From: Planctomycetaceae bacterium | GTDB lineage: Bacteria > Planctomycetota > Planctomycetia > Planctomycetales > Planctomycetaceae | NCBI GenBank assembly: GCA_014762625.1 | Contig: JABURQ010000044.1 | Span: 1 to 64,000, forward strand | Direction: 5' to 3' | DNA: 64,000 nucleotides | Part shown: positions 19,384-28,384 of the stretch, piece after piece | Position numbering within the stretch: the first letter of the stretch is position 1 | How the letters are laid out: every line of letters starts with the position of its first letter | Notes under the pieces: generated by a model | What the model was told of the DNA's origin: nothing | What the model saw: the letters and a program-made list of their open reading frames with translations, nothing else | Database searches by the model: none | Made by a program: the position numbers and the translations under genes

Positions 19384-20667
19384 ATGAGACATTGCCTCAC
19401 ATCGCTGCTACTCCTTCTGTTTCTCCTTCAACCTTCCAGCCTGTTCGGTTGGGGACGCGGGCACGATTTGATCCGCGCCTGGATGCTCGCTCATCTTCCC
19501 GAGTGGCAGAAAGAAAAACTCGACGCGGTTTACTGGAAGCGGCTCGGCAAAGATTACAACAAACTCCAGGATCAGCACGCCGGCGGTCGCGCGCCGCAGC
19601 TCGATAAATACTGTCTCCCGCCCGGTCCCCGATTATCGCTGCACGATGTGAATCCACCCGCGAAATCGATTCCCGCCATGCAGTGGTATCTCGAACAAAC
19701 CATCGACCGCATCCAGCATCCCGAGAAGTACGACGAAGAAGACCCGCTCGACGAAGCGATGAAGTTCCTCGGCGTGTTGTGTCACTGGAATGAGGATCCC
19801 GGTTCCCCTTCCGCCCATTCCAGCCCCGTCAATGAAGCCGCCTTGCGAATTCTGTTGCCCCCGGCGAAAGACAAGGTGAATCTGAATTACACCTACGGTT
19901 ACGGCGGGATCAGTAGCGTCGGCACGTTCGAAATTCCGGACGCCGAATACAAACCGAGATTGTTGGGCGCGTCGATTCCCGCAGCGGCGTTAAGAATCTA
20001 TCAGCATCAGCGATTGCTGGAACGGAACGCGGCGGCGGGCATCATTCCCATCGTCCAGTCGATCCAGTACGGCGACGGAACTCTGGCGGAGAAGACGCGC
20101 TCGCGTCTGGCTCATCGCAACGCCGAGCATGTGACCGATATTTGCTACACGGTCTTCTGCTTGGCGTTCGATCGAATCGATCCTGCGGAAGCCCGCTTGT
20201 GGGACGAACAGAATCTGTCGTCGTGGTTGTCGGAGACGGTCCCCCGCATGACGACTCATCCGTATTACGTAACGCCGTTCCTGGTGGATCAGAGCTTCGA
20301 CGCCCAGCGAAATCTGCATCCGTTGAAGATCGGCGAGAAAGAATATGCGCGGGGATTCGGAGCGGGCGTGCCGTCCTCGATCGATTACACGCTGACTAAC
20401 GGCGGGGCGTATCGCAAGCTCGTTTGCGAGGTCGGCCTGCATCCATCCGCGGGACCGACCGGCAGTGTGAAGTTTCAGATTCAGATTGATGGCCAGGTCG
20501 TCGCGGAGAGCGGTTTTCTGACCGGTAAGGATTCCGCCGTCACACTGTCTGCGGAATTGCCGACCGATAAACTGTTTCAGTTGAAGTTGGTGACCGTCCC
20601 CGGCGAGGGCTCGGAGTCACTGCACAATCTGGCCATCTGGGGAGAGCCGCGGCTTGTCGAAGAGTGA
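19384..20667 (+). CDS. secreted S1/P1-nuclease-like protein with C-terminal NPCBM-like domain
   Basis: 427 residues. A signal peptide (LLLLLFLLQPSSLFG) is cut just before WGRGHDLIRAW, where the mature N-terminal Trp and nearby His recall the zinc cluster of S1/P1 nucleases and zinc-dependent phospholipases C. A later FLGVLCHWNEDPGSPSAHSS adds further possible ligands. Residues about 305-425 (SFDAQRNLHPLKIGEKEYARGFG onward, to AIWGEPRL) match the NPCBM carbohydrate-binding type domain. This suggests a periplasmic or extracellular hydrolase bound to sugar polymers. The zinc-cluster reading is moderate; the NPCBM-like reading is better. Confidence 0.65.
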   Translation: MRHCLTSLLLLLFLLQPSSLFGWGRGHDLIRAWMLAHLPEWQKEKLDAVYWKRLGKDYNKLQDQHAGGRAPQLDKYCLPPGPRLSLHDVNPPAKSIPAMQWYLEQTIDRIQHPEKYDEEDPLDEAMKFLGVLCHWNEDPGSPSAHSSPVNEAALRILLPPAKDKVNLNYTYGYGGISSVGTFEIPDAEYKPRLLGASIPAAALRIYQHQRLLERNAAAGIIPIVQSIQYGDGTLAEKTRSRLAHRNAEHVTDICYTVFCLAFDRIDPAEARLWDEQNLSSWLSETVPRMTTHPYYVTPFLVDQSFDAQRNLHPLKIGEKEYARGFGAGVPSSIDYTLTNGGAYRKLVCEVGLHPSAGPTGSVKFQIQIDGQVVAESGFLTGKDSAVTLSAELPTDKLFQLKLVTVPGEGSESLHNLAIWGEPRLVEE

Positions 20668-20680
20668 TCGACTGCCGGTC

Positions 20681-20720
20681 CCCCGCTCTTCAGTCGGACA
20701 GGAAGAACTGAAGAGCGGGG
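20681..20720. repeat. strong inverted repeat after the nuclease-like gene
   Basis: CCCCGCTCTTCAGT (20681-20694) pairs perfectly with ACTGAAGAGCGGGG (20707-20720) around a 12-nt loop, 13 bp after the stop codon. There is no T-run, so it may act as a 3' stabiliser, a factor-dependent terminator or a REP element. Confidence 0.7.
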
Positions 20721-20776
20721 ACCTGATTCAAGGTTCCGGAACGAGAGAGAGAGGTCAGAGAGTTCCGGAAGCTCGC

Positions 20777-21034
20777 TCAGGAATGCACTTTCAGTTGCGG
20801 CAACTGCTGGAGCTCACCCTTCTCCTGAAGTTGCTGCAACTTTTCATTGAGGATTCGCAGACGGTCCGTCAGCAACTCGTCCTGCAAATCCCATTGCTGT
20901 CGCCAATCTTGCTGGAGGCGATCGAATCGAGCATCCTGCTCGATGGCCTCCTGGAGGGTCGAATCAAGCTCGTTGAGGGCCGTAGTTAAACGAGCTTCTT
21001 GATCCGAAAGCGTTGGCGACATCGGGACGGCCAT
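20777..21034 (-). CDS. small coiled-coil protein (85 aa)
   Basis: ATG at 21034. Nearly the whole protein is a long amphipathic helix rich in Q, L, E and D (for example LNELDSTLQEAIEQDARF and RILNEKLQQLQEKGEL). No membrane helix or signal. Such short coiled coils act as adaptors or structural spacers; no family was recognised. It sits alone between converging and diverging genes. Confidence 0.55.
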   Translation of the reverse strand: MAVPMSPTLSDQEARLTTALNELDSTLQEAIEQDARFDRLQQDWRQQWDLQDELLTDRLRILNEKLQQLQEKGELQQLPQLKVHS

Positions 21035-21226
21035 GAATCAAACTCCAAATTCTTTAGGCGGGAAGAATACTGGTAGGTAGAGATGGTTCTTAAAACTCAT
21101 CGGATAAATAGAATGGACAACTTGAGCGGTAGAGAAAAAATAAATAGCAAAGGAAGGAATAGTAAAATATACCGATTGTGCGGGCCGGCAGATTCGTCGA
21201 ATTTCCGACATCAACGGCGCTTGAAT

Positions 21227-21901
21227 TTACGGGCAAAACGCACTAATCGTCCAGTGACGTTCGGTCGTTGCCGAGACGCAGGAGGGAGGGAGATGAAATT
21301 CCTCCAGCATCTTTTGCACTTCGTCCACCGTGAGGGCGGCGTGCAGCGACTGGCGGAAGAGTTGTCGCGAATACTCGGTTTCCTCGGAAGCCTGCTGCTC
21401 CACGATCGTTTCCAAGTCTTTCACCGATTCGGGACGCATCAGGTCCCGCACGAACAACAGGCCTCCCGGTTTCAAAACCCGGACCATCTCCCGCAGCGAC
21501 TCGATCGGCTCGGGAATATGATGAATGATGCTGTTCGACATCACGGCGGCAAAGGACTGCTCCTGAAACGGCAGACGCTTGGCGTCGCATTTCTTTAACT
21601 GGACGCGCTCCGTCATTCCCGCGGTTTCCAGATTGGCCGCCGCCCGTTTCAACATCTCGGCCGCCAAGTCGATGGCGACGAGATTTCCGATCGGGCTCTG
21701 CCGACAGAACTCGATGGGGATGAGCGCCGTCCCCGTCCCTACATCGAGAATCTGCGCGTCGTCCCGGAGTGCCTGTTCGGGACACGCTTTTAGAAAATCA
21801 CTCACGAACACGTCATTCACGCCGACGTGATCCATCTCGTCGTATTCGCGCGCTTCCTGCTCGGAGTCCATCACTTCGGGTTCGAGGGTCCGAGGAATCA
21901 T
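21227..21901 (-). CDS. class I SAM-dependent methyltransferase
   Basis: 224 residues from ATG at 21901 (MIPRTLEPEVMDSEQEA); an in-frame GTG at 21919 is a weaker start. Motif I is ILDVGTGTALIPIEF, followed by NLVAIDLAAEMLKRA, the acidic motif II region, FAAVMSNSIIHHIPEP (motif IV) and VLKPGGLLFVRDL (motif VI). This is the Methyltransf_11/25 type acting on a small molecule or lipid. It follows the CHAD gene by 25 bp on the same strand, so the two are likely one transcript. The substrate cannot be assigned. Confidence 0.88.
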   Translation of the reverse strand: MIPRTLEPEVMDSEQEAREYDEMDHVGVNDVFVSDFLKACPEQALRDDAQILDVGTGTALIPIEFCRQSPIGNLVAIDLAAEMLKRAAANLETAGMTERVQLKKCDAKRLPFQEQSFAAVMSNSIIHHIPEPIESLREMVRVLKPGGLLFVRDLMRPESVKDLETIVEQQASEETEYSRQLFRQSLHAALTVDEVQKMLEEFHLPPSCVSATTERHWTISAFCP

Positions 21902-21926
21902 GGCCAGGCTTTTCTCCACAAAGCCG

Positions 21927-22802
21927 TCACGATGCTTTGACGTTTGAGAATTGTTTACGGACGAACGAGACCTTGCGGCGATAAAGTTCTCGACCGAGTT
22001 CGAGACAGGCGACCTGTAACGATCGCCGCTGAGCGTCGATCAGGTTTTGGATCTCCCGATCGGCGGGAGAGGTCCGCGACGAGAGGACCTCAATCGTCTC
22101 GCTCAAATTTTGCAGATCGTGATCGTAGCCGAGCAAGTCGGCGAGTTGTCGTAATCGGGCGAGCCGCTTCTTTGTTCCGCCCGCGCGATAGTCGGCCAGT
22201 AACTGCGTTTGATACCAGTCGTCCTTCACCCGCTTTCGCCAGGTGTGCCAGTCTTCCTGTTGTCGGGAGTCGGGAAGCTGCTTCCAGAGTTTGCGGGCTT
22301 TGTGGTAGGTCTCCAGATAACCCGCGATGAGCGCGTCGTGCGAATAGTCTCCCCGTAGACTCATTTCCGCCGCCGCGCGAGCGTCGAGGAGTTTGTTGCG
22401 GAGGGACTCCGTATCGATAACCGTGTGCTGATGCGTTGGTTCCGCGTGTTGATTCTGCAGCCGCTGCAACAGTGTTTCCAGGCGGCGAATCACCCCCTGA
22501 TCGTCGGTCAGAAATTGCAATTTGACCAGGGTTTGTTCCATCACATCCCGGTCGCGCGAGAAGGACAACTCTTGTCCCAGATCGCGATAACGGGCAATTT
22601 CCCGTGTTCCCGTGAAGTCATCGAGGGTGCGCACGAGTCGAAACAGGGCTTTCAGACGCTTGAATTGCTTGCGGAGCTGATGGACGCCCTCGGAGCTCAA
22701 GTGGCCGTTTTCCACGATCAGATCGATGGCCGAGTCGAGTCGGTCGCGAACCGTCCTCAATAGTTCTCGGGAAACCGGTTTTTCAGGTTGCAGACGGAAC
22801 AC
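21927..22802 (-). CDS. CHAD-domain protein
   Basis: 291 residues, GTG start. The helical CHAD pattern (conserved His, basic residues on helices) is visible: VHQLRKQFKRLKALFRLVRTL near residue 42 (split at RLKALFR), then REIARYRDLGQELSFSRDRDV, and later WHTWRKRVKDDWYQTQLL and LADLLGYDHDLQNL. CHAD domains bind inorganic polyphosphate and are often found beside CYTH triphosphatases, but none is present here. It is co-directional with the methyltransferase. Polyphosphate association is family knowledge, not seen directly. Confidence 0.87.
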   Translation of the reverse strand: MFRLQPEKPVSRELLRTVRDRLDSAIDLIVENGHLSSEGVHQLRKQFKRLKALFRLVRTLDDFTGTREIARYRDLGQELSFSRDRDVMEQTLVKLQFLTDDQGVIRRLETLLQRLQNQHAEPTHQHTVIDTESLRNKLLDARAAAEMSLRGDYSHDALIAGYLETYHKARKLWKQLPDSRQQEDWHTWRKRVKDDWYQTQLLADYRAGGTKKRLARLRQLADLLGYDHDLQNLSETIEVLSSRTSPADREIQNLIDAQRRSLQVACLELGRELYRRKVSFVRKQFSNVKAS

Positions 22803-22975
22803 GCTGAATCCTCAAAAAAGTGCCTTCCGAGGGGTCACGAAATCTTCATACTTTGTACAATACCGCTTCCGGATCGGGAGATCCCGGAAAATCGTGGAAC
22901 AGAACATGAATTCCCGACAGCTCGATGGAGCCTGTCGGATCGCAATTTCGCAGTTGGCTGGAGACGATGGAGCAC

Positions 22976-24229
22976 ATGAGTCAGATTGTTATTAGCGGCC
23001 TCGGAGTCGTCACTTCTCTCGGCAAAACTCTGGACGAATTCTGGGACGGCTTGATGCACGGCCGCAGCGGCATTCGTCCGCTGACTCGTATGAGGACGGA
23101 CGATCTGCAGGTCAGGATCGGAGGCGAAATCTCCGACCTGGATCTCGATCTGTTGCAGGAACATCTGGGAGAAACGATCGACGTCAAACGGATCGACTGG
23201 TCGACCCGCTTCGCTCTGGTCGCTGCCCGCGAAGCACTGCTCGATGCCGCACTTCCGCTGGCGGAACTCGGCTCGCGCGTGGCAGTGATTCTGGGATCGG
23301 GGTTGTCGGGGATGGAAACTCTCCAGGAACAGACCGAACGACTGATCGAACGCGGTCCGCGTCGCGTGAGTGTCTTCACGATCCCCATGCTGATGCCCAA
23401 CGCCTCGCCGGCCAATATTTCACTGGCATTCGGTGCGAAAGGCCCCGCCTATACGGTCAGTACTGCTTGTGCGTCGTCCGGGAACGCCATGATCGACGCC
23501 TACGAAATGCTCAAGCGGGGCGAGGTGGACGTCGTGATCAGCGGCGGAACCGAAGCGTCGCTCACCCGACTGGGGCTGGCCGCTTTCAGCAACATGAAAG
23601 CGATGAACAAAGGCTCGAACGACGATCCTGCCAAATCAGTCCGACCGTTCAACAAGGAACGGAACGGCTTCATTATGTCCGAAGGGGCGGGAATCTTGAT
23701 CATGGAAACCGCCGAACATCTCGCCAAACGGGGGGGAACTTCCTACGCCGAACTGATCGGCTACGGCTCGACCTCGGATAGTTTTCATCTGGTCCAACCC
23801 GATCCCGATGCCGTGGAAGCGAGCCGCGCGATCAATGAAGCCTTTGAAATGGCGCAACTCGCCCCCGCCGATGTCGCCAGTAACGTCTACGTGAACGCCC
23901 ACGGAACGGGAACCAAGCTCAACGACGCCATGGAAACGGTCGCTTTGAAGAAAGTGTTCGGCGACTCCGCCAGTCAGCTTCAGATCAGTTCCACCAAGAG
24001 TATGACCGGACACATCATCGGAGCCTCCTGCGGCATTGAGATGGTGGCCTGTTCCCTGGCGCTTAAAAACGGCAAATTGCCCCCGACGATTAACTATGAG
24101 GAAGCCGACCCCGATTGCGATCTCGATTACATCCCCAACCAGCCGCGGGAATCACAACTCGACTACGCCCTCAATAACAGCTTCGGTTTCGGCGGCCACA
24201 ACGTCAGTCTGCTGGTGAAGAAGACGTAG
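22976..24229 (+). CDS. fabF: beta-ketoacyl-ACP synthase II-type enzyme (KAS II)
   Basis: 417 residues from ATG at 22976 (MSQIVISGLGVVTSLG); an in-frame ATG at 22967 is also possible. The thiolase-fold catalytic triad is complete: C165 in VSTACASSGNAM, His in NAHGTGTKLND, and His in STKSMTGHIIGASC. The GSGLSG and SFGFGGHN motifs agree. It elongates acyl-ACP by condensation with malonyl-ACP. No acyl carrier protein or other fab gene is beside it, so it might be one of several paralogs, or serve a specialised lipid. It is divergent from the CHAD gene. Confidence 0.93.
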   Translation: MSQIVISGLGVVTSLGKTLDEFWDGLMHGRSGIRPLTRMRTDDLQVRIGGEISDLDLDLLQEHLGETIDVKRIDWSTRFALVAAREALLDAALPLAELGSRVAVILGSGLSGMETLQEQTERLIERGPRRVSVFTIPMLMPNASPANISLAFGAKGPAYTVSTACASSGNAMIDAYEMLKRGEVDVVISGGTEASLTRLGLAAFSNMKAMNKGSNDDPAKSVRPFNKERNGFIMSEGAGILIMETAEHLAKRGGTSYAELIGYGSTSDSFHLVQPDPDAVEASRAINEAFEMAQLAPADVASNVYVNAHGTGTKLNDAMETVALKKVFGDSASQLQISSTKSMTGHIIGASCGIEMVACSLALKNGKLPPTINYEEADPDCDLDYIPNQPRESQLDYALNNSFGFGGHNVSLLVKKT

Positions 24230-24260
24230 ACTTTATCGAATCCTGCGGCGATGACCAACG

Positions 24261-25112
24261 TCACACCGCCGGCAATCGGTCCGACACCACAAATTCTCCC
24301 CGGTCGTCGGCACTGATTTTGACCGCCGCCAGCTCCGGATCGTGATCGAACAACAGCCAGGCATTCCGCTCGGCAATCTCCGTCAGGATACGGCGTTTCG
24401 CTCGCCGCGTTTCCAACTGATTCAGATCGAACCCCGTGCACCACGCCGTCGGCAGATTCCAAGACGTCGGACAGATATCGGCCAGATAATAGAACGCTTC
24501 CTGTCCGTGTTCGATGACGATTGCCTGATGAAACTCGGTATGACCGCCGGTCACGAGAGTCCGCACCCCCGGCAATAATTCGACATCCCCCTCGATCGAG
24601 CGAAGCTGCCCCGAGTCGGCGAGCAACTCAAAGTTCTCGGCGGAGTAGACGTTCTTCAGTTCGGGCCAGTCAGCGGTCGCCACGTTCCACTCGCCCTGTT
24701 GCACGATATGTTCGGCCTGCGGGAATTCGAGTTCCAGGTTGCCGTCGGCGTCGTAGCGCGTGACTCCCCCGGCATGATCGAAGTGCAGATGCGTGAGAAT
24801 GACCAGATCGATGTCGTCTCGACTCACACCGACCTCGGACAGACTGTCGCTCAGCGGATTTCCCGCCTCGGCGTCCAGAAACTTGCGTTGTTTCTCACTC
24901 AGTTTGGAACCGTAGCCGGTGTCGATCAGCAGGTTCTTTTCTCCGGTCTGGATCAGTAAGCAGTTCGTCGCCTGATCGACCCGATTGAGGTCATCGGCGG
25001 TCACCTTGCGGGACCAGAGCGGCTTGGGGACCACGGAGAACATCGTCCCGCCGTCCACTTTGAAGCGGCCTCCCGAGACCGTTTGCAGTTGCCAATCTCC
25101 GACTTGCATCAT
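24261..25112 (-). CDS. metallo-beta-lactamase-fold hydrolase
   Basis: 283 residues. The binuclear metal motif is complete: H108, H110, D112, H113 (LTHLHFDHAGG), H191 (TGGHTEFHQ), D212 (YYLADICP) and H257 (LLFDHDPE). These ligands suit a lactonase, phosphodiesterase or thioesterase of the MBL fold; the N-terminal strand arrangement (VDGGTMFSVVPK) resembles quorum-lactonase-like proteins. It has no signal peptide, so it acts in the cytosol. Substrate unknown. An AGGA ribosome site precedes ATG at 25112. Confidence 0.9.
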   Translation of the reverse strand: MMQVGDWQLQTVSGGRFKVDGGTMFSVVPKPLWSRKVTADDLNRVDQATNCLLIQTGEKNLLIDTGYGSKLSEKQRKFLDAEAGNPLSDSLSEVGVSRDDIDLVILTHLHFDHAGGVTRYDADGNLELEFPQAEHIVQQGEWNVATADWPELKNVYSAENFELLADSGQLRSIEGDVELLPGVRTLVTGGHTEFHQAIVIEHGQEAFYYLADICPTSWNLPTAWCTGFDLNQLETRRAKRRILTEIAERNAWLLFDHDPELAAVKISADDRGEFVVSDRLPAV

Positions 25113-25189
25113 GATGTCCTCAGTGAATAGTGATTCGCGGTGACGGTATTACCTATAACTCCCGCCACTTTAACGAGGAATCCCCCGTC

Positions 25190-25624
25190 ATGACCACTCA
25201 CTCCAAACCGTCTCGAATTCTGCAACTCGCCGCGATTTATAATCTGCTCTGGGGAGCCGGTGTGGTGCTGTTTCCCGAGACCTCGTTCCGCTGGGCGGGT
25301 TTCGACGAGCCGGCCCGCTATCCACAATTGTGGCAATGTATCGGGATGATCGTCGGCGTGTACGGAATCGGTTATGGAATCGCCGCCGGTGATTTCGTGC
25401 GTCACTGGCCGATCGTGCTGGTCGGCCTGTTGGGAAAAGTGTTCGGCCCGATCGGATTTCTGCAAGCGGCCCTTGCCGGCGATCTCCCCTGGACGATGTT
25501 TCGCTGCATCGTGTTCAACGACCTGATCTGGTGGCTGCCGTTCGGCCTGATCCTCTGGAAGTGTTATCGGGAATCCTCGCCCGAGACTCTGAATCTCTCC
25601 CCGTCGACTCCGCGTCGTTCGTGA
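25190..25624 (+). CDS. polytopic membrane protein of unknown function
   Basis: 144 residues from ATG at 25190 (ACGAGGAA just upstream). Four hydrophobic helices are seen: LQLAAIYNLLWGAGVVLF, CIGMIVGVYGIGYGIAA, WPIVLVGLLGKVFGPIGFL and IVFNDLIWWLPFGLILW. The pattern is that of a small conserved inner-membrane protein found in several phyla; no function known to me. It diverges from the MBL-fold gene and converges on the oxygenase gene. Confidence 0.72.
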   Translation: MTTHSKPSRILQLAAIYNLLWGAGVVLFPETSFRWAGFDEPARYPQLWQCIGMIVGVYGIGYGIAAGDFVRHWPIVLVGLLGKVFGPIGFLQAALAGDLPWTMFRCIVFNDLIWWLPFGLILWKCYRESSPETLNLSPSTPRRS

Positions 25625-25647
25625 AAGTTGTCGTCGAAAGCCTGGCA

Positions 25648-26559
25648 TCAGCTCCAGACGAAAATCTCATCCTCGTCCGGACTGAAACCGATGAACGTCG
25701 CAAGCACGATCCGCGGCAATTCCCCGGAGAGCCCCGGAACCTCGTGAATCAGCCGCGTATTGAAGAAATACAGATCGCCCGGCTGCAGATGAACTTCCAC
25801 ATTCTCGATCTTGTGCTGCTCGGCGTATTCATGAAACGTCGCCGACTTCAACCACGGATCGACGTCCGGCTCCCACAAACAGCGATGCAGAATTCCCTGC
25901 GCGGTTTGATCTCCCAGCGACGAGTTCTGTAACACCAGAACGCCCGCAAACTGGTGTTCGAAGCGGCTGACCGCGTAATCGTCCCGTTTCTCGCGCAGGC
26001 GGACCGAATCGAAGTGCGGTTTGTAGGTATAGCCGCCGTAATGGGCGCGAATGATGGCTCGACCGTACTCGCATCCGTCCGGCTCATGAGCCGTGACGAC
26101 TCGTTTGTCGCGCGAAAGTTTCTGCAGGTGGTCGTACAACAGTTCGACGGGGTTGTCTCGGTTCTCGAACAGTCGGTCGAAGAGTGCATTGGTCTCAGCG
26201 GAATGCGCGAAAAAGCCCTCCCGGTTCGAACCGCGATATCCGAGACTGCTGCCGATATCGATGCGGGCTTTCTCCTTCTGGGGAATTTCCGTGTCCCAGG
26301 CGTAAGCGGGCATGTGCCGACGCCCCTCGCGGTAATACCCTTCCGGAATTATCTGCGGGCGGAATTTTTCGGGAATCGGCTCCTGTGGATCGTATAGCAG
26401 TTCTTCGTCGATTAACTGCTGAACCAGAGAGGTACACTGCTCCGGCGACCAGACATTCCGCAGGACCACAGCCGGTCGTTCTCCCGAGGCGAGCTGATCG
26501 AGCGGTCGCTCATGCTGAGAAAAAATCGTCTGAAGATCGGGTTCGAGGGGAGTCCACAT
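25648..26559 (-). CDS. 2-oxoglutarate/Fe(II) dioxygenase-like protein
   Basis: 303 residues with the facial triad of the 2OG-Fe(II) oxygenases: H182-x-D184 (YKPHFDSVRL), H272 (LIHEVPG) and R283 (PRIVLATF) as the likely 2-oxoglutarate anchor. Spacing fits the prolyl-4-hydroxylase-like group. There is an N-terminal half of unknown role (RNVWSPEQCTSLVQQLI) that is also common in that group. It lacks a signal peptide. It could hydroxylate a protein or a small molecule; neighbours give no hint. Confidence 0.8.
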   Translation of the reverse strand: MWTPLEPDLQTIFSQHERPLDQLASGERPAVVLRNVWSPEQCTSLVQQLIDEELLYDPQEPIPEKFRPQIIPEGYYREGRRHMPAYAWDTEIPQKEKARIDIGSSLGYRGSNREGFFAHSAETNALFDRLFENRDNPVELLYDHLQKLSRDKRVVTAHEPDGCEYGRAIIRAHYGGYTYKPHFDSVRLREKRDDYAVSRFEHQFAGVLVLQNSSLGDQTAQGILHRCLWEPDVDPWLKSATFHEYAEQHKIENVEVHLQPGDLYFFNTRLIHEVPGLSGELPRIVLATFIGFSPDEDEIFVWS

Positions 26560-26849
26560 GCGTCGGCCATCTTTTCTGGTGTTCGAGGAGGAGCAAGATC
26601 CACTCTACTCCGATTCTTTCAGACAGTCGAAGCGAAAAACGATCGATTCCGCGGCAGCCAATTGTGTCGTGTCTCATAGAGATCCGTCAAAATCTGGTGG
26701 TTTATAGGTTCTCAGGAGCGATCATCCCCCAAAAATGCAAACGCCCCAAAATAATCTCCTGCAAAACCGAGACACTACAATCGCTGGCTTCATCTTATAT
26801 AATCGGATCCGTTATCTGATAGAGTCTTCCTCCCGAAAGGAGTTTTCGC
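26560..26849. promoter_or_regulatory. divergent promoter region
   Basis: 290 bp between a leftward and a rightward gene. A perfect TATAAT lies at 26798-26803 with a weak CTACAA at the -35 position (26775-26780, 17-bp spacing), pointing to the receiver-like gene at 26850. No gene is visible. Confidence 0.45.
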
Positions 26850-27224
26850 GTGTCGAAACGAGTTCTCGATGTCGGGCAATGCAATCCCGATCATGCATCG
26901 CTGTCTTCCTTCCTGAAGTCCCACTTCGATGTGGAAGTGGACCGCTCCCATCAGATGGAAGATACGTTGGACAAACTTCGCGCCAACTCGTACGACCTCG
27001 TGATGATCAATCGCAAGCTGGACGCCGATTACTCCGACGGGATGGCGATTCTCAAAACCATCAAAGAGGACGAGGAGTTAAAGTCTGTGGCGGTGGTGCT
27101 GATCTCGAACTACTCCGATGCACAAGAGCGGGCCGTTTCCGCAGGAGCCGCCCCCGGATTCGGCAAAGCCGAACTGCGCGATCCTTCCACGCTGGAAAAA
27201 GTGAGCGCGATTCTGGGGAGCTGA
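26850..27224 (+). CDS. receiver-like (REC) domain protein lacking the phosphoacceptor Asp
   Basis: 124 residues, the size of a lone receiver domain, from GTG at 26850 behind a strong AAAGGAG site. The fold pattern is kept: VLDVGQCNPDHASL, YDLVMINRKLDADYSDG, VAVVLISNYSDAQERAVSAGA, GFGKAEL with K106 and S86 in place. But the acidic pair at the N-terminus is reduced to one Asp (D7) and the expected phosphoacceptor is N54. It is therefore probably a pseudo-receiver that works without phosphorylation. The next gene converges 5 bp away; no sensor kinase is near. Confidence 0.72.
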   Translation: MSKRVLDVGQCNPDHASLSSFLKSHFDVEVDRSHQMEDTLDKLRANSYDLVMINRKLDADYSDGMAILKTIKEDEELKSVAVVLISNYSDAQERAVSAGAAPGFGKAELRDPSTLEKVSAILGS

Positions 27225-27229
27225 GCCGT

Positions 27230-28186
27230 TTAGCTAATCGGTTCGAAAAACCGACTCAATTCGTGCTCCAGATCGGATGAATTGAATCCGGTGACGATCT
27301 CGACATCTTCGGTCGCCCGGCTTCGCATCCGCCGATCGATCACCGTCATGCCACGCGTCAATTCTCCCTGCAACTCGACATCGACATGGCGCATCTCGGT
27401 GGTCAGTTGCGACGGTTCGGTAATCGCCATCAACGCCAGCAATTCCGACAGGGAAACTCCCTCGACGCCCAAGTGGGAATGATTGGCTCTCAGAAAGTAA
27501 GTGACCAACCGTTTGAAGAACGCTCCCAACTCACCGGCCGCTTCAAAATGGAATCGATTCAATTCCTCGAATGAGAAGACGAACTGACTGGCGACATCGA
27601 GAGGGACCAGAGTTTTAGTGGCGTGGGACGTCATGACGGCCCGCGCGGCGTGAGGATCGGCATGGAAATTAAAGTCGGCGACCGCGGTCACATCTCCCGG
27701 CCCTTGATTCACTCCGCCGAAACAGACCAGACGATTGAGCTGTTCGAGGAAATCGGGCATTCGCTCGATGGCCAGTTGGAGATTGGTGAGTGGGCCGAAC
27801 GTCAATAACGTAATTTCGTTCGGTTCCTCCCGTACCAGATCGGTCATCAATTTGACCGAATCCTTGAGGTGCTGCAGCGAACTGACGGGGGGTTCGATAT
27901 CGCCCAGGCCATGCGTCCCGTGCAGATCGACAGGACGGGTAGGTCCTCCGAGGGAATCGTACGACGAAACCGGCGTCGGGAGAGAACAGCATCCCAGACG
28001 AGGCCATTTCGACGGATCGAGCGATTCGAGAATAGACTGCAAGTTTCGGGTCGCCTGCTCTCCCGAGACCACTCCCGCTGTCGCCGTTAACGCGAGGACA
28101 TCCAGTCGAGGGTCGAACAACGCCAGTGCAATCGCCAGCGCGTCTCCAATTCCCGGATCGGCATCGATCATTACTTTATGTGGCAC
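27230..28186 (-). CDS. nucleoside-hydrolase-like protein with altered active site
   Basis: 318 residues, GTG start at 28186 with GGAGAAGAG upstream. The inosine-uridine nucleoside hydrolase fold is clear: MIDADPGIGDALAIAL at the N-terminus, LLTFGPLTNLQLAI, and DFNFHADPHAA. However, compared with the family motif DxDPGxDD, the third Asp is Gly (G14; D8, D10 and D15 kept), and the C-terminal HD pair is S247-E248 (VSLSELLALMA). In family enzymes these residues bind calcium and protonate the leaving base. The protein may hydrolyse a different N-glycoside or have lost activity. Confidence 0.8.
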   Translation of the reverse strand: MPHKVMIDADPGIGDALAIALALFDPRLDVLALTATAGVVSGEQATRNLQSILESLDPSKWPRLGCCSLPTPVSSYDSLGGPTRPVDLHGTHGLGDIEPPVSSLQHLKDSVKLMTDLVREEPNEITLLTFGPLTNLQLAIERMPDFLEQLNRLVCFGGVNQGPGDVTAVADFNFHADPHAARAVMTSHATKTLVPLDVASQFVFSFEELNRFHFEAAGELGAFFKRLVTYFLRANHSHLGVEGVSLSELLALMAITEPSQLTTEMRHVDVELQGELTRGMTVIDRRMRSRATEDVEIVTGFNSSDLEHELSRFFEPIS

Positions 28187-28384
28187 GCGGTCTCTTCTCC
28201 CACAGGCACTCGATTTCCTCTATCCATCCTATCGTTTGAACGGCATCGATCCAATCCCCCCTCCAGGTCGGAAATCCACTCAAAGGGCCGATGTACTCCG
28301 GGATTTCTCTCTGTTAGACTGGACAGGCTGGTTGAAGAATTCCGATCCTGGTGACGAAGTTTGTTAGTGAAAGCCAATTCGAAT

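Noticed and set aside
26850-27224. Classical two-component response regulator
   Set aside because: The phosphoacceptor Asp is missing, no output domain follows and no kinase is near.
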